A DNA stretch of 42,849 bases from the NCBI GenBank assembly GCA_001871595.1, contig MNVH01000031.1:1-42849 (forward strand), read 5' to 3'. The stretch comes from Candidatus Micrarchaeota archaeon CG1_02_55_22 (lineage in GTDB: Archaea; Micrarchaeota; Micrarchaeia; Norongarragalinales; UBA97). The notes beneath the pieces are model-generated. The model made no database searches and was not told the DNA's origin. It worked only from the letters and a program-made list of their open reading frames with translations. Positions 32,393 to 39,655 of the stretch are shown here, in pieces (position 1 is the first letter of the stretch; each line of letters starts with the position of its first letter). The position numbers were made by a program, and so were the translations under genes.

Positions 32393-33036
32393 CGCTTGCG
32401 TCCCTTGGCGTTCTCTTTTTTCCACAATACGTAAGAGTAACCGGTTATTGCCAGTACGCCTGCGACGAGCAGCACGATGGCGGGTACTAGAAAGCCCGCA
32501 GGGTAGGTTAGTCCGGCTAGCAGGAAGATTACTGCGAATGCTTTGAATAGTTTGCCGCCGAGCTCGTTCGTTTTCTTCCAAACCACGTCGCTTGAGAGTG
32601 TCCACGGGGTGCGGAAGCCGAAGAACCAGTTGCGCTTGCTTTGCGCCATTGCAACGCCGGCAACCCAGAATAGTACGGCGAAGGCGGGCGCAAAATAGGT
32701 GTTGAAGTCGGTTACGTAGCCGAGGTTGAATGCGGTTGATAGGAGAGAGAGGTAGACTAGGAAAGCGGTTATTGCGAGGACGAATTTCTGGTAGATTGGC
32801 ATGAACCCTTTGAAGTTTTTCGCTAGCGGGTCGAGTTTTGGTAGCGCGTAGAGTAAGGCGAGTATAGCCAGCGCGATTACGGGAATCAAGAAATTCCATA
32901 TTGGGGGCGCAAAGCCGTTGGCTTGACCTGCAGCGTTCCAGTGCGTCGCGATTTTTTCCGGCATCAGCGGGTGAGCCCAAACCGTGACCAATAAAGATAA
33001 CGCTACTAGCACTAGACTTGCCTTGAAATAGTTCAC
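32389..33036 (-). CDS. SdpI-family membrane protein
   Basis: About 215 residues from GTG 33036; TTG 33054 is in frame but upstream of the predicted transcription start. Six helices. N-terminal MPEKIATHWNAAGQANGF is the DUF1648 motif and FGFRTPWTLSSDVVWKKTN the SdpI signature. In Bacillus SdpI protects against the SdpC toxin; archaeal copies have no proven role. Stop codon overlaps that of the gene before it in CTAG. Shares a TATA box with the PfkB gene. Confidence 0.88.
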   Translation of the reverse strand: MNYFKASLVLVALSLLVTVWAHPLMPEKIATHWNAAGQANGFAPPIWNFLIPVIALAILALLYALPKLDPLAKNFKGFMPIYQKFVLAITAFLVYLSLLSTAFNLGYVTDFNTYFAPAFAVLFWVAGVAMAQSKRNWFFGFRTPWTLSSDVVWKKTNELGGKLFKAFAVIFLLAGLTYPAGFLVPAIVLLVAGVLAITGYSYVLWKKENAKGRKR

Positions 33037-33057
33037 GGAGTCCTTTGGCGGCAACGG

Positions 33058-33066
33058 AATATAAAT
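33058..33066. promoter_or_regulatory. Shared bidirectional TATA box (SdpI-like / PfkB)
   Basis: AATATAAAT on plus and ATTTATATT on minus. Its centre is 29 bases from ATG 33091 and 26 from GTG 33036. Confidence 0.6.
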
Positions 33067-33090
33067 CTTTTATGAACACTGCTGTTAGTC

Positions 33091-34008
33091 ATGGATTCTA
33101 TTAACGGCAGCATTCTTTGCTCTGGAAGCATTGCGTTGGATACGACGCGCACGCCGCAGAAAACTGTGGAGCGCGTGTTGGGCGGAGCGGCGAGCTACTT
33201 TGGTTTTAGTGCGAGCTTTTTCACGAAAGTAGGTGCGGTTACCGCGGTTGGCGGAGACTTTCCGCAAGAGTACTGGGACCTGCTTGCCAAGAGAATTGAT
33301 TTGGACGGAGTGCAACGCGTCGAGGGCGCGAAAACGTTTTTTTACGATTCTTCCTTTGATTCACAGGGCAACAGGACGACTAATGCCACGGAATTGAACA
33401 TTTTGGGAGATTACGACCCGGTGATACCGGCGCGTTTGTCGAACCCGCACTTGCTTTACTTGGCGACAATGCCGCCGGAGAAGCAGGAAAGCGTTTTGGC
33501 ACAAACAACGTGCCAACTGTCGTTCTTGGATACCATAAGCTACTATATAGCGAACGACGGCGAGGCGCTTAAACATGTGATGGGCCTCGTTGACGGCGTG
33601 CTCCTCAACGACGAGGAAGCCGCGGAGTTGACAGGCGAGTCCGGCGTCAAGGCTGGCAAAGCGTTGCAAGAAATGGGCCCGAAGATAGTGGTGGTAAAGC
33701 ACGGCGCGCTCGGTTGCACGCTGTTCTTTGACGATAAAGCCTATCCTTTCCCCGCGTTTCCGGTTGAGAACGCGCTCGACGCGAGTGGTGCGGGCGATTG
33801 TTTTGCGGGCGGAATGATGGGCGTGCTGACGGCGTTGAAGGCAACGCGTGAGAACGTTGACGCGTCCGTGTTGCGCGAGGCGGTTGCGGTTGGCAGCGTG
33901 ATGGGTAGTTTTGCCGTTGAAGGCTTTTCTCTCGATAGACTAGTAAAGCTCAAGGACGAGGACATCCGGGAGCGCTTGAAGGAGTACAAGACGCTCTTGC
34001 GGGTCTAA
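33091..34008 (+). CDS. PfkB-family sugar kinase
   Basis: 305 residues. PfkB/ribokinase fold: the N-terminal ILCSGSIALDT strand, GGAASYFGFSAS near 31, LNDEEAAELTG near 172, and the C-terminal signature DASGAGDCFAGG at 230-241 with catalytic D236. It phosphorylates a sugar or nucleoside; substrate cannot be fixed, but the set of residues differs from ADP-dependent kinases. It may feed nucleotide sugar synthesis for the adjacent glycosylation genes (inference). Confidence 0.88.
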   Translation: MDSINGSILCSGSIALDTTRTPQKTVERVLGGAASYFGFSASFFTKVGAVTAVGGDFPQEYWDLLAKRIDLDGVQRVEGAKTFFYDSSFDSQGNRTTNATELNILGDYDPVIPARLSNPHLLYLATMPPEKQESVLAQTTCQLSFLDTISYYIANDGEALKHVMGLVDGVLLNDEEAAELTGESGVKAGKALQEMGPKIVVVKHGALGCTLFFDDKAYPFPAFPVENALDASGAGDCFAGGMMGVLTALKATRENVDASVLREAVAVGSVMGSFAVEGFSLDRLVKLKDEDIRERLKEYKTLLRV

Positions 34009-34016
34009 GCGAAACT

Positions 34017-34024
34017 CTTTTTAC
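34017..34024 (+). promoter_or_regulatory. TATA box for the lipoprotein gene
   Basis: CTTTTTAC is centred 28 bases before ATG 34049. Confidence 0.5.
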
Positions 34025-34048
34025 GCTGCAAGCTTTAGGCTAGTAACT

Positions 34049-34552
34049 ATGAAACTGTTTCTGGCGGCGGCCTTGGCGCTCTTGCTGCTGGGGTGTGTTG
34101 GTTCCAATACGCCGATTGATGCGCCAGCAACGCCCATACCTCCAGCAAGCGTGAACTTGTCGATTGATTTCAACGGCGCGTCACCCTCTTCCTTTGACGG
34201 AAAAGAAAGCTGGTGGGAGTACTCTTTCGATTTGGAGGGATGGTTCGTGCGCAACCAGCAGGTCGGCGAGACGATTTACCATTTCACGGCATTGAATGGA
34301 ATGCACGACGATGCAGTTTCCGTGCTCGAAACGGCGGGCGCCGAAGCGGGCTTTATAGTAAAGACAAAGTTTTTTGAGTCGTACAATTCCAAACAAGTCG
34401 AATCCGTTGACGGCGTTGCTAACGGCGATTACGGCCGGTTTTGGCACGCCTACGTTAACGGCAAGCTGGTAAAGCAGGGCCAGCAGTCGCGAAAGCTTGT
34501 TTCCGGCGATGTTATCGAGTGGATTTTTGAAGAGGAGACCGTGGATGAGTAA
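34049..34552 (+). CDS. DUF4430-like lipoprotein
   Basis: 167 residues. A signal peptide with a lipobox LLLLGC puts the lipidated Cys at residue 16. After a Pro/Ala linker the domain reads VNLSIDFNG... and ends GRFWHAYVNGKLVKQG...LVSGDVIEWIFEEE, the pattern of the DUF4430/transcobalamin-like C-terminal domain (W-x-Y-x-V-N-G and D-x-I-E-W). Ligand unknown. Its end overlaps the next ATG by eight bases (ATGAGTAA). Confidence 0.8.
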   Translation: MKLFLAAALALLLLGCVGSNTPIDAPATPIPPASVNLSIDFNGASPSSFDGKESWWEYSFDLEGWFVRNQQVGETIYHFTALNGMHDDAVSVLETAGAEAGFIVKTKFFESYNSKQVESVDGVANGDYGRFWHAYVNGKLVKQGQQSRKLVSGDVIEWIFEEETVDE

Positions 34553-34898
34553 GGGCAAACGGTTAACTGACGAGGAGCGGCATAAAGGCGTAGAATTATT
34601 CTTGGACGGCCTGCCGGACGAGGAACTTGCGTACACGCGTTGGAACCAAGACCACACCGTTCACCCGCAGATAGGTATAAGCCGAAAGGTTGCGGTGCAG
34701 CGCGTGCGAGAGTCTTATGCCGATGGAAAAGCCTATGCGGGGCACGGCACGTGGGAAGCATACTTAGAAGAAGTCCACAAGCGAATGATTCCGGTAAAAG
34801 CCGAGTACGCCGACTTTACGCCAGTGAAGCTCGCCCGAGCGCTAACCGCCTTGCGCGGGAACAATTACCGAACAAGAGGATTGACGTACCCCGCGTAA
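34545..34898 (+). CDS. HTH-like protein, 5' half of a frame-split gene
   Basis: 117 residues from ATG 34545, with AGGAGA about eight bases upstream as ribosome binding site. The N-terminus LTDEERHKGVELFLDGLPDEELA is a homeodomain-like helix set; the rest is helical and charged (TWEAYLEEVHKRM). The frame ends at TAA 34896-34898, while the coding pattern continues without a break in another frame to 35104. A one-base deletion in the last 40 bases of this frame (for example in CCCC at 34889-34892 or GGG at 34858-34860) would explain it. Confidence 0.55.
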   Translation: MSKGKRLTDEERHKGVELFLDGLPDEELAYTRWNQDHTVHPQIGISRKVAVQRVRESYADGKAYAGHGTWEAYLEEVHKRMIPVKAEYADFTPVKLARALTALRGNNYRTRGLTYPA

Positions 34899-35104
34899 GA
34901 GGCACGCCGGCAAGACTAATTCTGGAACTGCACCGTAACGGCGAGCTTTCAGCCGACCACGCGCGCGTGGCGTTCCTTAGAATGGTTCACGAGATGAGCC
35001 CGCCAGAAGTGGCGCTCGCAACCGGGTTGCCACTGCATACAGTCGGGCGTTTGTACACGGATGCTAGCGCCAGAGTCGGGCTACCGCGTACCCGCCGGCG
35101 TTAG
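34880..35104 (+). pseudogene. 3' half of frame-split HTH protein
   Basis: Open in the frame -1 relative to the previous one and without any ATG, GTG or TTG near its beginning. It encodes RGTPARLILELHRNGELSAD, then AFLRMVHEMSPPEVALATGL and TVGRLYTDASARVGL, a clear sigma-region-4/LuxR-like helix-turn-helix. Either the gene is broken, the assembly lost a base, or an unusual frameshift joins both parts. Start coordinate is approximate. Confidence 0.5.
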
Positions 35105-35114
35105 ACTGAAACCC

Positions 35115-35123
35115 TAATAAAAC
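35115..35123 (+). promoter_or_regulatory. TATA box of tRNA-Ser(CGA)
   Basis: TAATAAAAC is centred 34 bases before the mature tRNA 5' end. Confidence 0.5.
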
Positions 35124-35152
35124 AATTCAAGCCAGAATAGTATAACGGGTAT

Positions 35153-35280
35153 GCCGGGGTGGCAGAACCCGGTCATTGCGCTGGTCTCGAAATAGCCTAA
35201 CGCCCACTTGGGGCTGCAAAACGGCTTTCAAGAAAACCAGTGGACGCAAGTCCTTACGAGTTCAAATCTCGTCCCCGGCG
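35153..35280 (+). tRNA. tRNA-Ser(CGA) with 43-base intron
   Basis: Acceptor GCCGGGG/CCCCGGC with discriminator G, D-stem GCAG/TTGC, anticodon stem CTGGT/ACCAG, long variable arm (GGAC-GCAA-GTCC) as in class II tRNAs, T-stem ACGAG/CTCGT with loop TTCAAAT. Loop CTCGAA, a 43-base intron, then A: anticodon CGA, intron at 37/38. Mature length 85, no encoded CCA. Serine fits the class II shape and G73. Confidence 0.93.
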
Positions 35281-35312
35281 CTTCAAGATTCCGTATTACA
35301 GCGCCCCGTCGG

Positions 35313-35336
35313 CTCCTAATAAGCGGGCATTAGGAG
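35313..35336. repeat. Perfect inverted repeat downstream of tRNA-Ser
   Basis: CTCCTAAT-N8-ATTAGGAG, 8-bp arms, 33 bases after the tRNA end and eight bases before the CTG at 35345. It could be an operator, a terminator hairpin or a recombination site. Its right arm also supplies GGAG, a possible ribosome binding site for the small ORF. Confidence 0.5.
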
Positions 35337-35344
35337 AGTATTGA

Positions 35345-35524
35345 CTGTCCACGCCTACCGTTGAGCGCGTCGGCATCTCGGGTTGGCAGCAGATTAAGAA
35401 GACCTATCCGGATTCTCGTTCCGCGTACCGCGCGCTGCGCAGGGTCAAGAGAAAAAACCCGAACAACGCATACACCAAGGTAGTTGAACGACTTTACCGC
35501 TATTGGATTAAACGCGAGAAATAA
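35345..35524 (+). CDS. Small basic ORF with possible CTG start
   Basis: 59 codons ending in TAA. No ATG, GTG or TTG lies in the frame; CTG 35345 is eight bases after GGAG. The product is strongly basic (SAYRALRRVKRKNPNNAYTK, then VVERLYRYWIKREK) and could bind DNA. It may equally be a fragment of an integration module next to the tRNA gene. This is the only content I see between the tRNA and the hsdR promoter. Confidence 0.35.
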   Translation: MSTPTVERVGISGWQQIKKTYPDSRSAYRALRRVKRKNPNNAYTKVVERLYRYWIKREK

Positions 35525-35573
35525 CCCGCAGTATATCCGTGATTAGCTACGGCCGGTCGAGGCTGTCACCAAC

Positions 35574-35605
35574 CTTTAATAGCGGTAAAAACCGTATTTA
35601 AACGG
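35574..35605 (+). promoter_or_regulatory. hsdRMS promoter with overlapping inverted repeats
   Basis: TATA box CTTTAATAG (35574-35582) is centred 29 bases before ATG 35607. Between box and start lie CGGT-AAAA-ACCG (35583-35594) and CCGT-ATTTAA-ACGG (35592-35605), which overlap by three bases and could be operators. Confidence 0.5.
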
Positions 35606-35606
35606 A

Positions 35607-38255
35607 ATGACGGAATCTGAAGCCCAGACTCGTCGTAAGATTGACGCGGTTCTGGAAGCTTGCGGTTGGCGGGTTGTGCCGTACCAAGAAGGCAAAGACT
35701 ATTCATTGCAAGCCGCATGCGCCATAACCGAGTTTCCTACTGAAAACGGCCCCGCCGACTATGTATTGGCGGCTAAAGGCGAGCTGCTGGCCATCGTGGA
35801 AGCCAAAAAGGTGGCCTTGGGCGTCCAGAGCGTTCTTTCACAAGCCCAGCGTTACGCTAAGGGCATCAAGCCCCACAAGTACGGCGATTACGGCGTGCCA
35901 TTCGCGTACTCTAGCAACGGCAACGAGTTCTACTTCCAAGACCTACGCGAAACGCGCGGTTATTCTCGGGCGGTAGCCAAGTTTCACACCGTCAACGGCT
36001 TGAGGGAAATGCAATCCAGCAAGCAGGCGGACGGCTTGGCGTGGCTCAAGGCTAACGCGCGCCTGCCTGCCCGAGCAAGGCCCTACCAAGCGGAGGCTAT
36101 TAACGCAACCGAAAAGGCCCTCGCTTCAGGCAAGCGCCGCATGCTCGTCGCCATGGCTACCGGTACGGGCAAGACGTTCGCCATGGCGGCCGAAATATAC
36201 CGCCTGATGAAGTCCGGCTATGCCAAGCGCATTCTTTTTCTCGTGGACCGGCGCGCCTTAGCTGCTCAAGCCGTGCGTGAATTTGCTACGTTCGAGGCAG
36301 AGCCGGGCAAGAAGTTCGACCAGATATACGAGGTCTACAGCCAGCGTTTCAGGCGCGAGGACTTCGACGAGGAAGACAAGTTTGACCCAAAAGTGCTCCC
36401 ACAAGAGTATCTTGAGAATCCCAAGCTGGGCAACGCGTTCGTTTACGTGTCCACTATCCAGCGCATGCGGATGAATATCTTTCACGATGGCTTCGACGAG
36501 GAGGAACCGTCTGATGACGCCAACGTGCCGCAACTTGACATTCCTATTCATGCCTTCGATGTGATTATTGCTGACGAGTGCCACCGGGGCTATACGGCTG
36601 CCGAAGTGAGCAAGTGGCGGCAGGTGCTTGACCATTTCGACGCCGTTAAGATAGGCTTGACCGCCACGCCTGCCGAGCATACGACCGCTTACTTCCACGA
36701 CATTATCTACCGCTACGGCATTGACCGGGCGGTAGCCGAGGGTTATCTCGTTGACTACGACGCAGTAACTATCGACTCGAAAGTCAAACTCAAGGGCTTG
36801 TTCTTGAAGCAGAATGAACTCGTCGGGCTTGTGGACCGAGAAACGGGCTTGGAGAAGCTTGACAACGTGGAGGACGAGCGCGAGTTCGAGAGTTCCAAGA
36901 TAGAACGCGAGATTACTTCGCCCGACTCGACGCGCAAGATAGTAAAAGAGTTGTGCACGTTTCTAACCGACAAGGAAAAGGAGCTAGGGCACTTTCCTAA
37001 GGCGCTAGTCTTCGCAGTTCAAGACATGCCTCATACCTCTCACGCCGACCGGTTGGTTAATGCCTTACGCGAGGAGCTGGGCCGGGGAGACAAGTTCGTC
37101 CAAAAGATTACTGGCACCGTTGACCGGCCATTGCAGGAGATTCGAAAGTTCCGCAACCGCCCAGAGCCCGGTGTCGTAGTAACCGTGGACATGCTATCTA
37201 CAGGCGTAGACATTCCTGCGCTTGAAGCAATAGTCTTCCTGCGGCCAGTTCAGTCCCGCATATTGTTCACGCAGATGCTTGGCCGTGGTACTCGCCGGTG
37301 CGACGCCATCAACAAGACGCGGTTCTGGGTGTTTGATTGCTTCGGAGGCTCATTACTCGAATACTTCAAGAACGCAACAGAGTTCACCGCAGACCCGCCG
37401 GACAAGCCCACCCGGACGACCGCGGAAGTGATTGACTCAATTTATCGCAACAAGGACCGCGACTACAACACGCGTTGCCTCGTCCGACGCCTCCAGCGCG
37501 TGGCTAAAGACATGGACGGCGAAGCGGTAAGCGACTTCGCACACTTTATCCCGAAGGGCGACGTTTCACAGTTCGCCCAAGCGCTGCAGGGCAACTTGAA
37601 GTCCAACTTCGTTGAAACCATCGGCTTGCTGCGTGACGCTGGCTTCCAAAAGCTCCTCTTGTCGTATCCCCGCAAGCAACGCATATTCCTAATCGCTTAC
37701 GATACTAAGGACGAAGTATCGTCCGAACTCGTCTTTAGGACGGTTACGGGCGACGAACTCAAGCCACCGGACTACATTGCCGCGTTTGAAGAGTTCATCA
37801 AGAAGAACCCCGACAAGGTTGAAGCCATACGCATCCTACTTGCGCGTCCCAAGGACTGGGGTACTGACGCGTTGAGCGAGCTTGAAGACAAATTGGAGCA
37901 CCGGCCGGAGAAATTCACGCGCGAGCGGCTGCGAAAGGCTTATCACAACGAGCTTGCCGACATTATATCGCTAGTCAAGTACGCCGCCAAGAAAGAGCCG
38001 AGCCTGCTGTCGGCTGAAGAACGCGTTGAACGCGCCATGGCGCGTTTGACGAAAGGCAAGAAGTTTACTGCCGAGCAAGAGAAGTGGCTCGGCCTCATCA
38101 AGGCGCACTTGGTGCAGAACCTCGCCATCAGCGAGCAAGACCTGCAGGAAATGCAGATATTCGCCCGTGCAGGTGGCTTGAGGCGCGCTAACGCTGCCTT
38201 CGGCGGCGGCTTGCCAGCGCTATTGAAGCAAGTTAACGAGGAGATGGCCAAGTGA
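35607..38255 (+). CDS. hsdR: Type I restriction enzyme R subunit
   Basis: 882 residues. An N-terminal nuclease of the PD-(D/E)xK type has D51, E65 and K67 (PADYVLAAKGELLAIVEAKK). The SF2 motor has ATGTGKT (184-190), DECH (323-326), LTATP (351-355), and a later MLGRGTRR motif VI. The C-terminal region (about 600-882) is helical and binds the methylase complex. The enzyme translocates and cuts unmodified DNA. Length fits the shorter R-subunit class. Stop overlaps the next GTG (GTGA). Confidence 0.96.
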   Translation: MTESEAQTRRKIDAVLEACGWRVVPYQEGKDYSLQAACAITEFPTENGPADYVLAAKGELLAIVEAKKVALGVQSVLSQAQRYAKGIKPHKYGDYGVPFAYSSNGNEFYFQDLRETRGYSRAVAKFHTVNGLREMQSSKQADGLAWLKANARLPARARPYQAEAINATEKALASGKRRMLVAMATGTGKTFAMAAEIYRLMKSGYAKRILFLVDRRALAAQAVREFATFEAEPGKKFDQIYEVYSQRFRREDFDEEDKFDPKVLPQEYLENPKLGNAFVYVSTIQRMRMNIFHDGFDEEEPSDDANVPQLDIPIHAFDVIIADECHRGYTAAEVSKWRQVLDHFDAVKIGLTATPAEHTTAYFHDIIYRYGIDRAVAEGYLVDYDAVTIDSKVKLKGLFLKQNELVGLVDRETGLEKLDNVEDEREFESSKIEREITSPDSTRKIVKELCTFLTDKEKELGHFPKALVFAVQDMPHTSHADRLVNALREELGRGDKFVQKITGTVDRPLQEIRKFRNRPEPGVVVTVDMLSTGVDIPALEAIVFLRPVQSRILFTQMLGRGTRRCDAINKTRFWVFDCFGGSLLEYFKNATEFTADPPDKPTRTTAEVIDSIYRNKDRDYNTRCLVRRLQRVAKDMDGEAVSDFAHFIPKGDVSQFAQALQGNLKSNFVETIGLLRDAGFQKLLLSYPRKQRIFLIAYDTKDEVSSELVFRTVTGDELKPPDYIAAFEEFIKKNPDKVEAIRILLARPKDWGTDALSELEDKLEHRPEKFTRERLRKAYHNELADIISLVKYAAKKEPSLLSAEERVERAMARLTKGKKFTAEQEKWLGLIKAHLVQNLAISEQDLQEMQIFARAGGLRRANAAFGGGLPALLKQVNEEMAK

Positions 38256-39655
38256 CTGACGTTGTACAAAAACTCTGGGGATTCTGCCACGTCTTGCGTC
38301 ACGACGGCATTGACTACGGCGACTACATAGAGCAGATTACTTATCTGCTGTTCCTCAAGATGGCCGAGGAACGCGGTGGCCTCTCCGTACCCGCCAAGTA
38401 TAACTGGGCGTCGCTGCGCGACAAGTCCGGCACGGAACTGCAAGAACACTATGTAGACACGCTGCGCGCGCTTGGCAAGGAGCCGGGTATTCTCGGCCAG
38501 ATATACTCCGGCGCGTTGTCTCGCTTCCAGAATCCTGTGAATCTAAAGAAGCTCATTAGTTTAATTGACGAGCTTGACTGGACTTCGCTCGACGTGGACG
38601 TCAAGGCAGCGGCTTACGAGGGCTTGCTTGAGAAAGCGGCTTCTGAAGGCAAGAAGGGCGCTGGCCAGTACTTCACGCCCCGCATCGTGATTGACTCTAT
38701 GGTGCGCTGCGTCAAGCCCGACCCGCGCGGAAAGAAGGACTTTACGGTTCACGACCCGGCAGCGGGTACGGGCGGCTTCCTCTTATCCGCCTATGAGTGG
38801 CTCATGCGCGAAACCAAGGGAGGCGCGCTCGACCGGAAAGACGCAGAGCGCATCAAGCACCGCGTCTATACTGGGCAGGAACTCGTCCCGCGGCCCCGGC
38901 GCTTGTGCCTCATGAATCTCTACCTGCACGGCTTGGAGTCGGACATTTACTTGGGCGACACTATCGCCGAGGCTGACTCCGGCAAGCGTTACGACGTAGT
39001 GTTGATGAACCCGCCGTTCGGTACGAAGGGGTCTGGTGAAGCGCCTGTTCGCGACGACTTTACTATCTCGACGAGCAACAAGCAGCTTAACTTCATCCAA
39101 CACGTCTTGACTATCCTCAAGCCGGGCGGGCGCGCTGCCATCGTGGTTCCAGACAACGTGTTGTTTGAGGAAAAGGCCGCGGAAGTCTTCGAGATTCTAA
39201 TGAAGGACTGTAACTTGCACACGGTCTTGCGGTTGCCTAACGGCACTTTCTCGCCATACTCACCCGGCGTGAAGGCCAATGTCATATTCTTCCAGAAGGG
39301 CTTGCCTACCGAGAAGACTTGGATATTCGACGCGCGCGCCAACGTGCCGTCAATAACCAAGAAAGACCGGCCCTTGACTAAGGAGCACTTCGCGGAGTTC
39401 GAGAAGGCTTACGGCGACAACCCCAACGGCACGAGCAAGCGCGTCGAGTCCGAGCGTTTCAAGTGCTTCACGCTGGAGCAGATTCGTGACCGCGGCTATC
39501 ACTTGGACATCAAGTGGATTGAAAGCGACGAGATTGACGAAGACGCCGACCTCGAACCTGAAGAGCTCATTGAAGCCATCAAGGAGAGCCAGCACAAGAT
39601 TCACGAACACCTAGAGAAAATCCAAGAAGTGCTCAACAATGGCAACGGAAACTAA
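38252..39655 (+). CDS. hsdM: Type I restriction-modification M subunit
   Basis: 467 residues. N-terminal helical domain (about 1-130), then an N6-adenine methyltransferase with DPAAGTGGF (SAM binding, 168-176) and NPPF (catalysis, 253-256). It methylates adenine in the sequence chosen by HsdS. GTG start overlaps hsdR's TGA. The ending (EPEELIEAIKESQHKIHEHL) is a helix that contacts HsdS. The hsdS start lies inside its last 17 bases. Confidence 0.97.
   Translation: MTDVVQKLWGFCHVLRHDGIDYGDYIEQITYLLFLKMAEERGGLSVPAKYNWASLRDKSGTELQEHYVDTLRALGKEPGILGQIYSGALSRFQNPVNLKKLISLIDELDWTSLDVDVKAAAYEGLLEKAASEGKKGAGQYFTPRIVIDSMVRCVKPDPRGKKDFTVHDPAAGTGGFLLSAYEWLMRETKGGALDRKDAERIKHRVYTGQELVPRPRRLCLMNLYLHGLESDIYLGDTIAEADSGKRYDVVLMNPPFGTKGSGEAPVRDDFTISTSNKQLNFIQHVLTILKPGGRAAIVVPDNVLFEEKAAEVFEILMKDCNLHTVLRLPNGTFSPYSPGVKANVIFFQKGLPTEKTWIFDARANVPSITKKDRPLTKEHFAEFEKAYGDNPNGTSKRVESERFKCFTLEQIRDRGYHLDIKWIESDEIDEDADLEPEELIEAIKESQHKIHEHLEKIQEVLNNGNGN

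Noticed and set aside
34640-34879. Upstream part of the 154-codon frame
   Set aside because: It overlaps the HTH-like 5' half in another frame and has a low-quality basic composition; only its 3' part looks coding.
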